A stretch of DNA of 64,000 nucleotides from Tricholoma matsutake (taxonomy: Eukaryota; Basidiomycota; Agaricomycetes; Agaricales; Tricholomataceae). Shown piece by piece: positions 44,560 to 56,500 of this stretch; the first letter of the stretch is position 1, and every line of letters starts with the position of its first letter. The stretch covers positions 7,254,001 through 7,318,000 of the forward strand of contig AP026542.1 in the NCBI GenBank assembly GCA_026075535.2, in the 5' to 3' direction. The notes beneath the pieces were generated by a model. It did not search any database. It had not been told where the DNA came from and saw only the letters and a list, made by a program, of their open reading frames with translations. The translations under genes and the position numbers were made by a program.

Positions 44560-47500
44560 TCAGTGGAATTCCTTGACTAACTGAGGGGCGTTTACATCGG
44601 ACTCCTTGACCCATGAGTTCTCCTCATACCGATAACCCTTCCAGTGCACCAAATACTGGAGTTTTCCTTGACACAACTGGCTGTCCAAGATTGACTTGAC
44701 TTTGTACTGGGGTTCTCCCTCAATCACTGTAGGCAGCGATGGTGGATGTGAATGGAGGATCTGGGGGAACTGGAAGGAGTTTGATGACATGAAAGACTGG
44801 GTGGAGTCTGGACATGGAGGCTGGGAGGCACAGATGATAGGCATGCATTCCAATGCACTTGACAATGGGGAAAGGTCCCAAGAAGCGATGAGCGAGTTTC
44901 TTGGATGGACGTGTAGTGGAGACGTCACTGGAGTCAAGATAAACTCGATCACCAACCTTGTACTGAGGGGTTGGGGAGTGGCGTTGGTTGTAAAATCGCA
45001 CCATGTCATCCTTCGCCTTTGCTAAGGCTGCCCTTGCCTCCTCCAAGCTATCCCTCATGCGTTCTGTGAACTCATTCACTGTCTCGATGTGTGAGGGAGT
45101 TTGGCGAGGTTCAAATCCCATGCGTGGATGTCATCCAGTGTCTAAGAGGAAAGGGGTCTGTTGAGTGGAAGCATGGACATGGTTGTTGTATCCAAACTCG
45201 GCCAAAGGAAGGAGATCGTCCCAATCGTCCTGGTGTTCATTGACAAAGAGGCGGATGTACTGCTCCAGTTCCTGGTTGACTTGCTCCGTCTGGCCATCAG
45301 TTTGTGGGTGATAAGCAGTTGAAGCGAGGAGTTTGATCCCCAGGAGTTGGTACAGCTCACGAGTGAACTCTGCCATGAACTGAGGGCCACAATCTGAGAG
45401 GAAGGCACCAGGAAGTCCATGTAATTTCCACACGTGGTGGAGGTAGAGTTGAGCGGCACCTAGGGCACTGACAGTGGTGTGAGTGGGAATGAAGTGAGCG
45501 CGTTTTCCCACTGAGTCAACTGTGCACATCACCACATCAAACCTGTTTGACTCTGGCAATTCCACCACAAAGTCGATGCTGATGACATCCCAACGACTCT
45601 CTGGAACAGGAAGAGGGTGTAGCTCGCCAATAGGCTTGCGACGAGGAACCTTGGTGCATAAGCAAAGGTCACAAGTGTGACAATACTGACCAATGAGCCG
45701 TGACATTTGTGGCCACCAATAGTTCCGTGAGGTGAGCTCCAAGGTCTTCCAGCGTCTGGGGTGGCCAGCAATCTGTGAGTCATGGTGTTGGGATATGATG
45801 CGCCGGCAAAGGTCTGGGTCATTGGGAACATAGATGCGATCCCTGAAATACAACAAGTCCTCCTTTTCAGCCCACTCTGCCGCACGTAAGGAAAGGGTTG
45901 ATCCCTTCCTCAGTTCTTTAACAGCTCGGGCGACAACATCCTCATGTAAACCGCTACAGTTTGCGCAACAAATGTCACGTAGGATGTCCCGCTCCTCGCC
46001 CTGGGGTGCAATGCCTTCCAGTGCCCGAATGGTGAACAGGTCTGGCTGCAACAGCACAATGTTTTGGTTGTCACCGCTGCCATCCCCATGGTCTGCACGT
46101 CGGGATAGGGCATCGGTCTTCCCCATGCTGCGACCCGGACAGTGGTGCAAGGAGAAGTCGAATCTAGATAGATACAGGGACCAATGAGCTTGACGACAGT
46201 TCAATTTCTTGGCCATCATGAAGTACTCAAGATTCTTGTGATCCGTCCAAATTTCCACCTTGTGTTGGGCACTCTCGAGGAAGTGTCGCCACTCCTCAAG
46301 CGCACGCATTATCGCCAACATCTCCTTGTCATGGATCTCGTAGTTTTGCTCTACAGCACTAAGGCTTTTGGAGTAGAATGCAACAGGATGCCACTTCTGG
46401 TCCTCCGGAGACTGCTGAGACAACACGGCGCCCGTCGCAAAGTCAGAACTGTTGGCTTCTACACAAAAAGGACGCGAATCGTCAGCAAAGGTAAGGATCG
46501 GAGCGGAAGTGACCATCTCCTTAAGCTTTTCGAACGCCTCCTGTTGTGCATTATCCCACCTCCATGCCTCCTTTCCTGTCAAGTCAAACAGTGGTCGTGC
46601 ATGATGTGAGAAATCCTTGATAAAACACCGATAGAAATTGATGAAGCCCAGGAAAGACTGCACCTCCTTCTTGTTCATGGGCGTCAGCCAAGCTGTGACC
46701 CCGTTTACCTTGATAGGATCCATCTCCACTTGACCCTCTGAGATAATCAGGCCGAGGTACTCAATCTTGGTCTTTTCAAACTCGCATTTGTCCTGATGAA
46801 GGTAGAGTTTGTACCATCGAAGTCGCTCTAGGACGAGGTGCATGATGCAACGGTGCTCTTCAACCATGCGAGTGAAGATGAGGATGTCGTTGAGATAGAT
46901 GCAGACAACGCCTTTGAGGATGAGGTCGTGGAAGATGTCGTTCATCATGGTCTGAAAGGTGGCGGGGCTATTAGTAAGGCCAAAGAACATGACAAGCGGT
47001 TCAAAAAGACCACGGTTGGTACAAAAGGCTGCCTTCCACTTTATCCTCACATTATTATAGCCCCAATGGACATCGAGCTTGGTGAAGTATCGGGCTCCAC
47101 GGAGCTGGTTTACGAGTTCGGAGATGAGGGGTAGTGGATAGCGATTTTTGACCGTGATGTTGTTGAGCCTTCTGTAGTCTTGAACCGGTCGAAGTGAGCC
47201 ATCCTTCTTCTTGACAAAGAAAAAGGGAGAGGCCATGGGTGACTTCGATGGTCGAATACGTCCAGAGGCCAGGTGCTCATCGATGAACTGGTCAAGCTGC
47301 CGTTGTTCTTCCGGAGAGAGAGGATAGACCTTGCAGGATGAAGGGGTTGCGCCGGGGGTGAGTTCAATCACGTGATCCCATGGCTTGCACGCAGGAAGAG
47401 AGTCAAATGACTCCTTGGAGAACATGTCTTCAAACTCATGGAGATGAGGGAGTAAGGAGTTAGTAGAGGATTTAGCAGCGTTGTTTTTGTGGAAGGCCTC

Positions 47501-48355
47501 GGCGAGGCGTTGGGATATGTTCAATGTGGCACACACCTCATGCGATGAGTGAATCGCAGTGTAGAAGATCCGATCACCCTCCTCCACTTCCTCTGGGTCC
47601 TCATCATCATCATCCGAGTCCAGCATTAGATCAGGAACCCCTTCCAATTCCACTTCAGGTATAGGCAGGGGTCCAGCACGACACTTCTGAGTACGTTGTA
47701 TCGCCGCCTTCTGTCCATGACATTCTTGCCTGGCTTCTGTGAAACATGTCCGACAGCAGGATGGACATCAGCTCATGGTAACCTCCCCGGTATGCCAGTC
47801 GACCTCTGGGTTATGGTCTCGAAGCCATGGATATCCCAAAATCACCTTTTGCTTTCCTAATTGAGTGACAGCAAAAAGGGCATGCTCACTGTGATCTTTG
47901 TAATGGAGAACCAGGTCTGCAACCTCTCGGATGGCACCAGCTTCATTTGGGGATCCATCCACATTATATACAGGTATCAGACGTGAGAGTGAGCGAGTAT
48001 TTAGGCAATGTTGTTGTACCAGATGGGAATTGATGAAGAGACCAGTCACACCAGAGTCCAGGAGCACAGAGACACCGAGTATCTGTCCAGTGTCGGTTGT
48101 CTGCAGTTCGATGGCTAGGTTCAAGGAATGTGCAGAGGGAGTGGATGCCACAATATACTTGCGTGGTAGTTTACGCTCCCATGATTTAATTTTGGGACGT
48201 GGAGTAGAAGGAGAGATGGGGAGAGCAGGTATGTCTTTAGCCAACTTTGAAGGGTCAGAGAGGGGAGCAGTCACAGAAATGGATTCATTCTCCGGGGATT
48301 CAACTGACAAGACTTCAAAGCAGTTATGGACAGGCAGTGAGGGCGTACAATTCAC
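44560..48355 (-). pseudogene. Gypsy copy B pol
   Basis: The long open stretch 47,653-45,131 (840 codons) covers RT, RNase H and integrase. The protease lies in 48,355-47,768 and the chromodomain in 45,009-44,560. Two TGA codons are shared with copy A (complement of 47,768-47,770 and 45,131-45,133). The RT box is also YLND and the same residues between VRIK and WKAAF are missing. Copy-specific damage: integrase TEQVNQE where copy A has TERVNQE, a deletion frameshift near 44,750 before the chromodomain, and a TGA at 44,560-44,562 where copy A has CGA (FHRW). It lacks the extra RT stop of copy A (HARPLFD is intact). Confidence 0.9.
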
Positions 48356-49471
48356 TCGCTGCGAATAGGAAAATCCTGCTCCTCTACAACTTCCAACTTA
48401 ATCTCCTCTGCAACTTGATCCTTTGCTTCCTCAACATCTACAAGCGCCAACAAATTTTGCAGGAGTTTGTCTCGTCCCTCGGGGGTGAGCATGTGGATAT
48501 CCTGACGATGGGGACATGCTCCAGCCCTGTGTCCAGGTTCCCCACAACGGTAGCAGAGATCCAACTTACGTGCATGGCTGCGGGCTGCATCAACATCCAT
48601 TGGTACTGGGACATTGACGGCTGGTGTGGGAGTTTGATGAACAGGAATGGGGTTAGGGCAGGGGAGGCTTCGATTGAAGGTGTAGGGCGTATGAGTGGTA
48701 GTTGGAGCATGGAATGCAGCATTAAACACCACATTTGTGAGTTGGTTCTCGTCACAGAGTGAAGCAGCTTCATACCAAGCAAGGATATCATCGTCCACTG
48801 GGCGCCCTTCCAACATCTGTGCAATCTGGTCCTGAATTTCTCGGTTGAGCCCCCATCGGAACTTCACCACCACTGGTAACCCACTCCCATATCCTGCCAT
48901 GTCCACCAAATCCTTGAACTCATCGATATAGTCGTCCATGGATCGACATCCCTGGTGGTAAGTGGATGACTCAAGTCGTGTCACTGCTCAGTGGCGTTCA
49001 TTGAGGGGGCAGAAGTGGCGTATGAACTCAGCTCAAAAGTCACCCCAAGTGGAGAAAGGTAGAGAACCGAGTTCTTTAGTTTGACGTAGGATATGGTCCA
49101 CATAGAGATAGGCGCATTCAGATTTCATGTATGTGAAGGCCCAATAAATTTTTGCAGCCTCATCGACGAATTGATGTGACTGGAGACTGATGTATAACTC
49201 ACAGGAATTAAGGAATGCATGTCCCTGCGCACGTGCACCATTAAATTCGGCGGGGGGGGGACGGTTTGATCTGGGCGTGTTCCTTAGTGGATGCGTTTGG
49301 CAAAATGTCATTGTTGGGTGCGCTTGGAGTCGTAAAGGGGGAACTATTGGTCGTAGGGTTAGCCTGGAGGGTCCTAACAAAGTTTTCAATCGTAGATTTA
49401 AGCGAGTCGATTTGCGCACGCATTCCGGAAATGTCGCTTTCAAGCGCATCGAAGCGTTCTGATGTGTCCAT
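48352..49471 (-). pseudogene. Gypsy copy B gag
   Basis: It starts MDTSERFDALESD at 49,471. A run of nine C in the coding strand near 49,252-49,260 shifts the frame by one relative to copy A. TGA codons near 49,033-49,035 and 48,985-48,987 replace CGA of copy A (DFRAEF, HHRAV). The downstream part with the CCHC knuckle CYRCGEPGHRAGAC is open to the stop overlapping pol. Confidence 0.85.
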
Positions 49472-49637
49472 GTCGCTAGGGAGCGTGTTTGGCGAAAATG
49501 GCGGTGTAATAAAGGTGAGATTATCTGGAACGGTGTGTAGGGACTCTGTGGAGCTTTGGGAAACATTGTCCAGTCCATACCTGCCTATCTTGGGCAGTGC
49601 ATTCGCGATTTTCAGGCCTTAGGGGAGAGTTTTCTAC

Positions 49638-50063
49638 TATAAGGGCAACCTAAGCCTCTAGCAAAGGGAAATCCAAAGTTAAAATTATACTACATAATAC
49701 AGGCATTGGGGACACACCTAGCAAAGGGAAATCCAAAGAGAAAACTCTAAGGATCCCCTTGCTGATGCCCAGTATATGTGAAGACGACAAAAATCAAATA
49801 TAACCTAAAAATAGAAAAAGGCGGAGATAGGCGGATCAAGGCCGCCGAATGACATCATACCAAGGGGTATGTGTCGGAAGTGGTACTCCGCCTCTAAATA
49901 TAAAAGTGTCAACATGTACAAACATGATAGCAAGGGAAAATTAGTAATAAAATCCGGAAAAATCATAGAAAATGAAGAATAGAAGGAAATGAGGTGGGGA
50001 AAAATATAGGATGAACATAAAAAATAGGAAAAACACACAGGGCACCCCCCTAGTCCCCTTACA
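49638..50063 (-). repeat. Gypsy copy B, 5' LTR
   Basis: 426 bp, near-identical to copy A LTRs. The element's internal start follows at 49,637. Confidence 0.9.
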
Positions 50064-51098
50064 ATGTCCAGCTATTATACTAATATCTCCATGATCGATC
50101 AGATGCATATCTCAGATGCCCCGAATCATTGGTATCATTGAACTGGGCAAAACTACCTTTCTCAAAAGTCTCGCGCCATTTTATACCCAGGCCCTAAAAG
50201 AGGACAAGCTCGATCTGTTTTTCGACAACCTTATTGTTGTTTGGCTTGATCACTGTCCTATCGACGAGGCTTGCAACGGTTTTTTTTGCAGTGATTCTGA
50301 GTACTACGAGTGGGCGACACTACACATCAAAGTGGTAGGTTTTATATCATTTCATGTCAAACTCGTCATTTACACACTATATGGCATAGGACATTAAAAA
50401 AAAACAGCTTACAAACATCTCTCGATGGAGCACTCTTCAGGTACCTGAAGGCTCAAAATGGGAGGATGAGGTCACAGTAGAAAAAATGGGCTGTGTCTCA
50501 ATGGTGGGTAGGTCATAGCTCGCTGGAAATCCCCATAGCATCTACTAATATTCAGAAGTACTTAGCCATGGGGACAACCCCTGCAACTGCAGCTAGGCAA
50601 TGAAGAATACTCCCAGGAGGAATACTCGCAAGAAAGTGAGAGTCTTATTGCATACATAGAAGGCCAGGATGCTGGAACGACATGCGGTGTTCCACATCTA
50701 TTGTGTTTTTGTCCTTGTACCCTAAATGTAGTAGAGTCAGAATGATCTGACTATTGTCTATGTAACTAAAAAATTATGTTGAATTGATGCATGGTCAGGT
50801 GACACCATTGACACTGCAACGTTGAAGAATCCCACTGAATCCCACCATCTCACCTTTCGTCCATGGATCTGTCGTGTCTCTAGCTACTTCCATTTTCGCC
50901 CATGGATCCATGGTGCTGTCTAGGCCTTTTTCTTCTCCTATTGCGAGCCTTTCTTACTGTGATCTGCCCTTCCTTTTGTTTGGGACATTCTCTTCAACGC
51001 ATCGGTGTAAATGATCTAAATCAAGACCAAGGCGCATCCAACGGTTTATTGATGAAGCCTGTGAGGCATATGGTCCTCTCAATTTACCCATCTAACTC
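50064..51098 (+). other. Region upstream of the KDZ gene with an unidentified frame
   Basis: An ATG-started frame at 50,116-50,397 (MPRIIGIIELGKTTFLKSLA, then FDNLIVVWLDHCPIDEACNG) ends in a GTAGGT donor-like site. Possible later exons near 50,620-50,745 read EYSQESESLIAYIEGQDAGT. I do not recognise the protein. It may belong to the KDZ transposon or to another remnant. Confidence 0.35.
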
Positions 51099-52775
51099 AT
51101 GCCTCCAAAGCGTCACCGCCAGATTACTGAGTACATTGACAGTGACGACGAATGCCCCTTGCCTCACATCATCCAAAATCATACCCACATCCTCTCTTCT
51201 TCGCATGGCCTGTCTACAAATAACACTTACTATGAAATGCCAGCATCACCCAAGAAGCAACCTACTCACATAGCAGATGATCCCATTCTGTGGAGAGAGG
51301 ATGAACCAATGTCCCAAGGCAACGAGTTTAGCGATGAAGATGACATGGACTTGGTCGGGAAAATGTTGGAGCCTGGCTATGTCAGCAACGTGTGGGACGA
51401 GGCAGTCAAATGTAGCCGAGGTTTTTTGGGGGTAAGGTGTTCTATTCCCTTGTTTCGCAGGGACTGATTCATAATAGGATAACCCTCTTCTGGCGTGGAT
51501 CCCTGAAATTGATGTATTCGTTCAAGAGCTTCTCCGACACAAAGGATGTGGTAGCCCACACGATGTTTGTCCCATATGCTTTGAATGTGAGGCGTCGATC
51601 CGATGTATGGATTGCTGTGACAATAGGATGTTTTGTCATACCTGCACCGTTGACAATCATCTTTCATCTCCACTCCATTGACTCCAGGTATGTTTGGCTT
51701 GATTTTTGGATGGCGCTGTGCTCACGGCATTACCATAGGAATGGAATGGGTCTTTTTTTAAGGCGACAACTCTGAAAACGCTTGGCCTCCGAATTCAACT
51801 TGGACATATGATAGGAACCCGATGTACCAATCCTGTGCTAGCAGCAAAGAACAATTTTGTCATCATCGACATAAATGCTATTCATTCTGTCTCACTGGCT
51901 TTCTGTGACTGTGAGCACACCCAACAATGATATGTCCAGCTACTCTGTGCAGGGTTGTATCCAGCCACAGTGTTGGAGCCAAAAACCGCTGCTACGCTCC
52001 ATATTCTAAAGCACTTCCAAATGCTCAGCTTTATGTCGAAAGTCTCGGCATTCAAATTTTACTACTCTATCGCACATCAAACTGATAATACAGGGTGTAG
52101 CCCTCCTCCTGTTCGTACCCCCTAAATTCCCGAAGCTTCAGACCCCCTAACAGTCAGTACAGGATCGCTACAAGGCATTCTTGAGAATGGTCAGGGAGTG
52201 GCAGCACATATGGCTTCTCAAATGTATGGGTCATGGTCATAATCCATTGGGTGTCAAGGGTACGAAGGAGGGAGAGTGTGCCTTGCTTTGCCCAGCCTGT
52301 CCCCAGCCTGGAAAAAACCTGCCGCCGGACTGGAGGTCTGCGCCCAAAAATCAACGGTAAGTTATTTGTTTGTCTGTTTAGCGCTCAACTGCTTATGCTT
52401 GTGCAGGTGGCTGTATACACTATTTCTTGGGATTGATGCCAACTTCCGCCTCAAATGTTTAAATGTCTCTACTCAGGAATGCGATCCCAGACTCAACCAT
52501 GGGTTCGTGTATGTTGTTGAAGAGATGAAATTCAAGCAACATCTGAAAGACTACGGTGACAAGATTCCTGACGATGTGAGCACCTGCCACAACCATGATG
52601 CATTGAAGTTGGCAAGTATGCGTGGAGGTAAAGGTACAGCAGCTAGTGGAGTTGGGGCTATTGACTGCATTTGACACAACATGAAGCGTCCCGTGTCTGT
52701 TGGAGATTTGCAGAAAGGTGAGCGGTACATATTTCTTTCTTATAGAATGGCTTTTTTTTTGATGTGTCGTAATGT
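51099..52775 (+). pseudogene. KDZ (Kyakuja-Dileera-Zisupton) transposase, 5' part
   Basis: It starts MPPKRHRQITEYIDSDDE. After an intron (donor near 51,432, acceptor before 51,478) it reads DNPLLAWIPEIDVFVQEL, then a dense cysteine cluster (CPICFECEASIRCMDCCDNR, CHTC; CxC2-like domain), IQLGHMIGTRC, the transposase core RYKAFLRMVREWQHI, CALLCPACPQPGKNLPPDW, and WLYTLFLGIDANFRLK, VSTCHNHDALK and NMKRPVSVGDLQKGE. KDZ enzymes are cut-and-paste transposases expanded in mushrooms. In-frame TGA codons occur after CEHTQQ (about 51,930) and at the expected CARH motif (now C-I-stop-H, about 52,672). The gene is split at 52,781 by the copia element and resumes at 58,220. Confidence 0.85.
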
Positions 52776-52780
52776 GCAGA

Positions 52781-53104
52781 TGTTAAATGTATGATTCACC
52801 ATCTCTCTATTTTACTTCTATCCTACTTCTATTCCATGTCCTATCACTTGTAGTTACACTCATGGGCACTTAGAGTAGTTTCCATCCACCTTGTGTTTAT
52901 CACTGTTTGTTTCACAGTATGTAGACTGCAGAGTCCGGAGTTTTGCACTCTTCAGTTGCTCACTCTGGACTCCAGGTACTGTACTCCTTATTGTCTCATA
53001 TAATAATTAGTTGCTCACTCTGGACTCCAGCTGTTCAGTCTATCTGAGTCTCCCTTCACAGTTGCTAGGTTAAACTGCACTAAAGGCAACCTCAGACTTT
53101 AGCA
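52781..53104 (+). repeat. Copia 5' LTR
   Basis: 324 bp. It differs from the 3' LTR by one 4-bp insertion. Confidence 0.95.
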
Positions 53105-53588
53105 GGTTATGGGCCCTGCACCCTAGTGACTTCAAATCAACTCCAATCACTCTGAAACCACTCTCAGTGAATTCCCTGACCTCAATAACCCCCCCAGCAC
53201 CTACAATTTCCATTCTGTGTGCCTTGGTTGTTGGTCAACAAGCACTTGTTGGAGTTATCAGACTTTTCCCACCAAATTTGACGTTCCTCGTTGCACACTG
53301 GTCGGATCGCTTAGTCCTTTTTCTAGGACACTTGGGGACATACCCCCCACCTCCCGTTAACACCGATAGTCGAACGCGCCCACGGTTCCCGCTCAGCGCT
53401 CATCGCGAATCTGAAACACCAAACACTCAAATTACACCCTTCACTCAAATCATCTCGCACGCACCCAATTCAAACACTATTGTCGAACGGATTCAACAGG
53501 CAGATTCGGCACCTTCCCTTCCCTCGAATGCGCCTACGCTTACCCCAATCATGCCCACACTCGCTTCTCAGTGCATCGTTCTGCAAAC

Positions 53589-56500
53589 ATGTCCAACTCA
53601 TCACCTAATTTCCCAAAGCTCAACAATCGCAATTATGCCTCCTGGAAGGATCAGATGGCTGCCTGGGGACGTAAACAGGGGTGGTGGAGGGTTGTGACTG
53701 GTGATATACAGGAGCCTAGCCCTGGGGATGCAGAGGCACATTGTTTGTGGTTTCAACTAGTGGATAAGGGGGCTGGGGACATTTATTTGCATATTGAGGA
53801 TGACCAGAAGCATCACCTGGGTGGGGTTTTTGACGATCCAAAGAAGATGTGGGAGCTGTTGGAGAGAGGGAATCAATCAAAGAAGCCTGGTATGCACTTC
53901 AATACCTATGATGACTTATTCTCTGTTAGGAAACAAGAGAGTGAGGGCCTGGAAGGTCTCATAGCTCGCATTTCTGAGAAGGTCCGTGCTATCAAGGATC
54001 TCCATCCCTCTGACTTCACCCTCGATGACCTTGACAATGAACTTCACTCCATGGCTCTCATCCGTGCCCTTCCCAATGAATATTCCTCATTCGTCTCTTC
54101 CCTCATGCTCATCGACAATCTTGATCGCTCTACTATTCATGAAGCGTTCAGGAATGAGAAATTAAACCGTGAACGTCGTTCTGGGTTCTCCAGTGACTCC
54201 ACATCTGGTACTGCTCTAGCCACCTCTTCAGTTATCGGTTTACTCTGCGACTTTTGCGGATTTAAAGGTCATACCCTACCTCAGTGCAGGAAATTCCTTG
54301 CTGCAAAGATGGAGGCATGTAAACCCAAGCGGTCTCGCATTGCTAACACCTCTACAACCACATCCTCCACATCACCTTCCTCTCCTGAAAGCGCAGCTGT
54401 TGCTACTGCCGTTTCAGTCACTGAGTTTGCTGGGAATGCAAGTTATCGTTCCTCTCAACCCACTCCTACTTCAACCACAACTTACCTTTGGAATGCAGAC
54501 ACAGGCACCACGTCTCATATGATGCCTCATCGCAACTGGCTTCGTGATTATACCCCTTTTCGTGTCCCAATTCGTCTTGCAGACAATACTATTGTCTATT
54601 CTGAAGGTGTAGGAAGTGTGGTGTTTAAACCGATTATTGCAGGAAAAGAATTGAGGGCTGTCGAGTTTACTCATGTTTTGCATGTCCCCGATCTCCAGAA
54701 CAATCTCCTCTCAGTCTTGTATTTACCCCGTCAACATGGTATTGACATTTATATCTCTGCCAATGAACTTGCGATGATATTCTTACTTGATGGTGAATGC
54801 CTTTTCATGGCTCCCATTGATGAGAACAATTCCGCATTTCTTGCTGGGACTACTGAGGTGTTCACCAAGCATGCTCACTGCTCCATATCCACTCTTCCTG
54901 CAGACTGCAATCTCTGGCATCGTCGTTTTGCTCATCATGACTACAATGTTGTCAATAAGATTGTGAAGGATGAGCTGGTGACTGGTATGCGTATTAATAT
55001 GCATGCCAAACCAGACCCTATATGCGAACCTTGTTTAGCTGGCAAGATGAATGCACATCCATTCCCCACTTCCTCTAGTCGTGCTGCCAATCCCCTTGAT
55101 CTCATCCACTCCAATTTGCATGGTCCCTTCAAAACACGTACTCACTCTGGGTATCATTACTGGATCACTTTCATTGATGACAATACTCATTTCCACTCCA
55201 AATACTTCCTTCATACCAAAGATCAGGCATTTAATGCATTCAAGTTATTCAAAGCGAAAGCTGAGAATCACTGGAATCACAAAATCAAGGCTATGATTGA
55301 TGACAAGGGAGGCGAGTACATGTCTAATGAATTCCTTGCATTCACGGATCAGTGTGGGATTGAACGTTTGCATACTGTTTGCAATCAACCTCAACAGAAT
55401 GGCATTGCTGAACGAGCAAACCGCAGTATTGAGGAACACACTACTGCCATGCTTTATGAAGCTGGTTTACCTCCTTCTTTCTTGGGTGAGGCTGTTGATG
55501 CATACATCACAGTCCAGAACAAGTGTCCCACTCATTCCCTCTCAGAGAAAACCCCCTTTGAACTCTGGCATAAGCGTAAACCAGATGTCTCAAATCTCCG
55601 AGTTTGGGGTTGTGCTGCATATGTTCACATCCAGAAGGATAAGTGTACTGGGATTGGCTCTCACATGGAGAAGTGTGTTTTCATTGGCTACCCTGAGGGT
55701 TACAAAGCCTGGAAATTCTACAATCCTGTGACCAAGCATACTGTGATCTGTGAACGCGCTGAATTTGATGAGCACTATTTTCCTGGTCTCAAACACACTT
55801 GGAATGAGCCACCTGTTGATCCCTCTTCCCCTCTCATCATGTCCAAGTATCTTACACCTTTGACGGTTCCTGATCTTAGTGACATTGATCCTGGACCTGT
55901 ACAGGCAATTCTTCCTTCTGGTGTAACTGATCTTGATGATGATCCTGTTCCATCTCAATCTCCTGCTCATGCTCCTACTCCTCCTGCTTCTTCTCCTCCT
56001 GCTAATACTACCCCTCACACTCCCACTCCTCCTACTCAGACACTTGCTGTATCTCCACCTCAGACCCCAATTTCATCTCCTCCTCCATCACTTCCTCCAC
56101 TTTTAGAGCGTCGAGCTGCTAATCCACGCAAGAATGCTGGATTGCCACCATGGGCTTGGAATGAGCCCCTTGCTCCAATCCCAGCTCCACAATTCGATCA
56201 ACCTTCATCTGATGATGAGTCTGGTCCAGTTGTTGGTGATGGTTCGGATTCTAGTATTGATCTTGCATTATCTACTCATTATGCGGACCCACAGTCATTC
56301 AAGGAGGCTATGAAGTGCTCAGATGCGCGAAAATGGCAGGAGGCAGCAAATGCAGAGATGAACAATCATTTTGAGAATGGGACTTGGGATTATGTGGAGT
56401 TACCTCCTGGTGCAAAGGTAGTTGGATGCAAATGGGTTTTTAACCTCAAGCATAATGCTGATGGCTCCATTGAGCGTTACAAAGGTTGGGTTGTGGCTAA

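Larger units (their letters stand above)
44025..50063 (-). mobile_element. Chromovirus-type Ty3/gypsy retrotransposon, copy B (inverted)
   Basis: 5' LTR at 50,063-49,638 (426 bp), nearly identical to both LTRs of copy A. The 3' LTR at 44,474-44,025 is longer (about 450 bp) and clearly more diverged, with an extra segment near 44,050. Internal coding content is the same as copy A. Flanks (GCCTG left, ATGTC right) do not form a target duplication. The unequal LTRs suggest that the 3' end was acquired by recombination with another family member. Confidence 0.93.

Noticed and set aside
53167..53697. A 176-codon frame overlapping the start of copia gag
   Set aside because: It is out of frame with gag-pol, has no conserved motif and lies in the leader after the primer-binding site.
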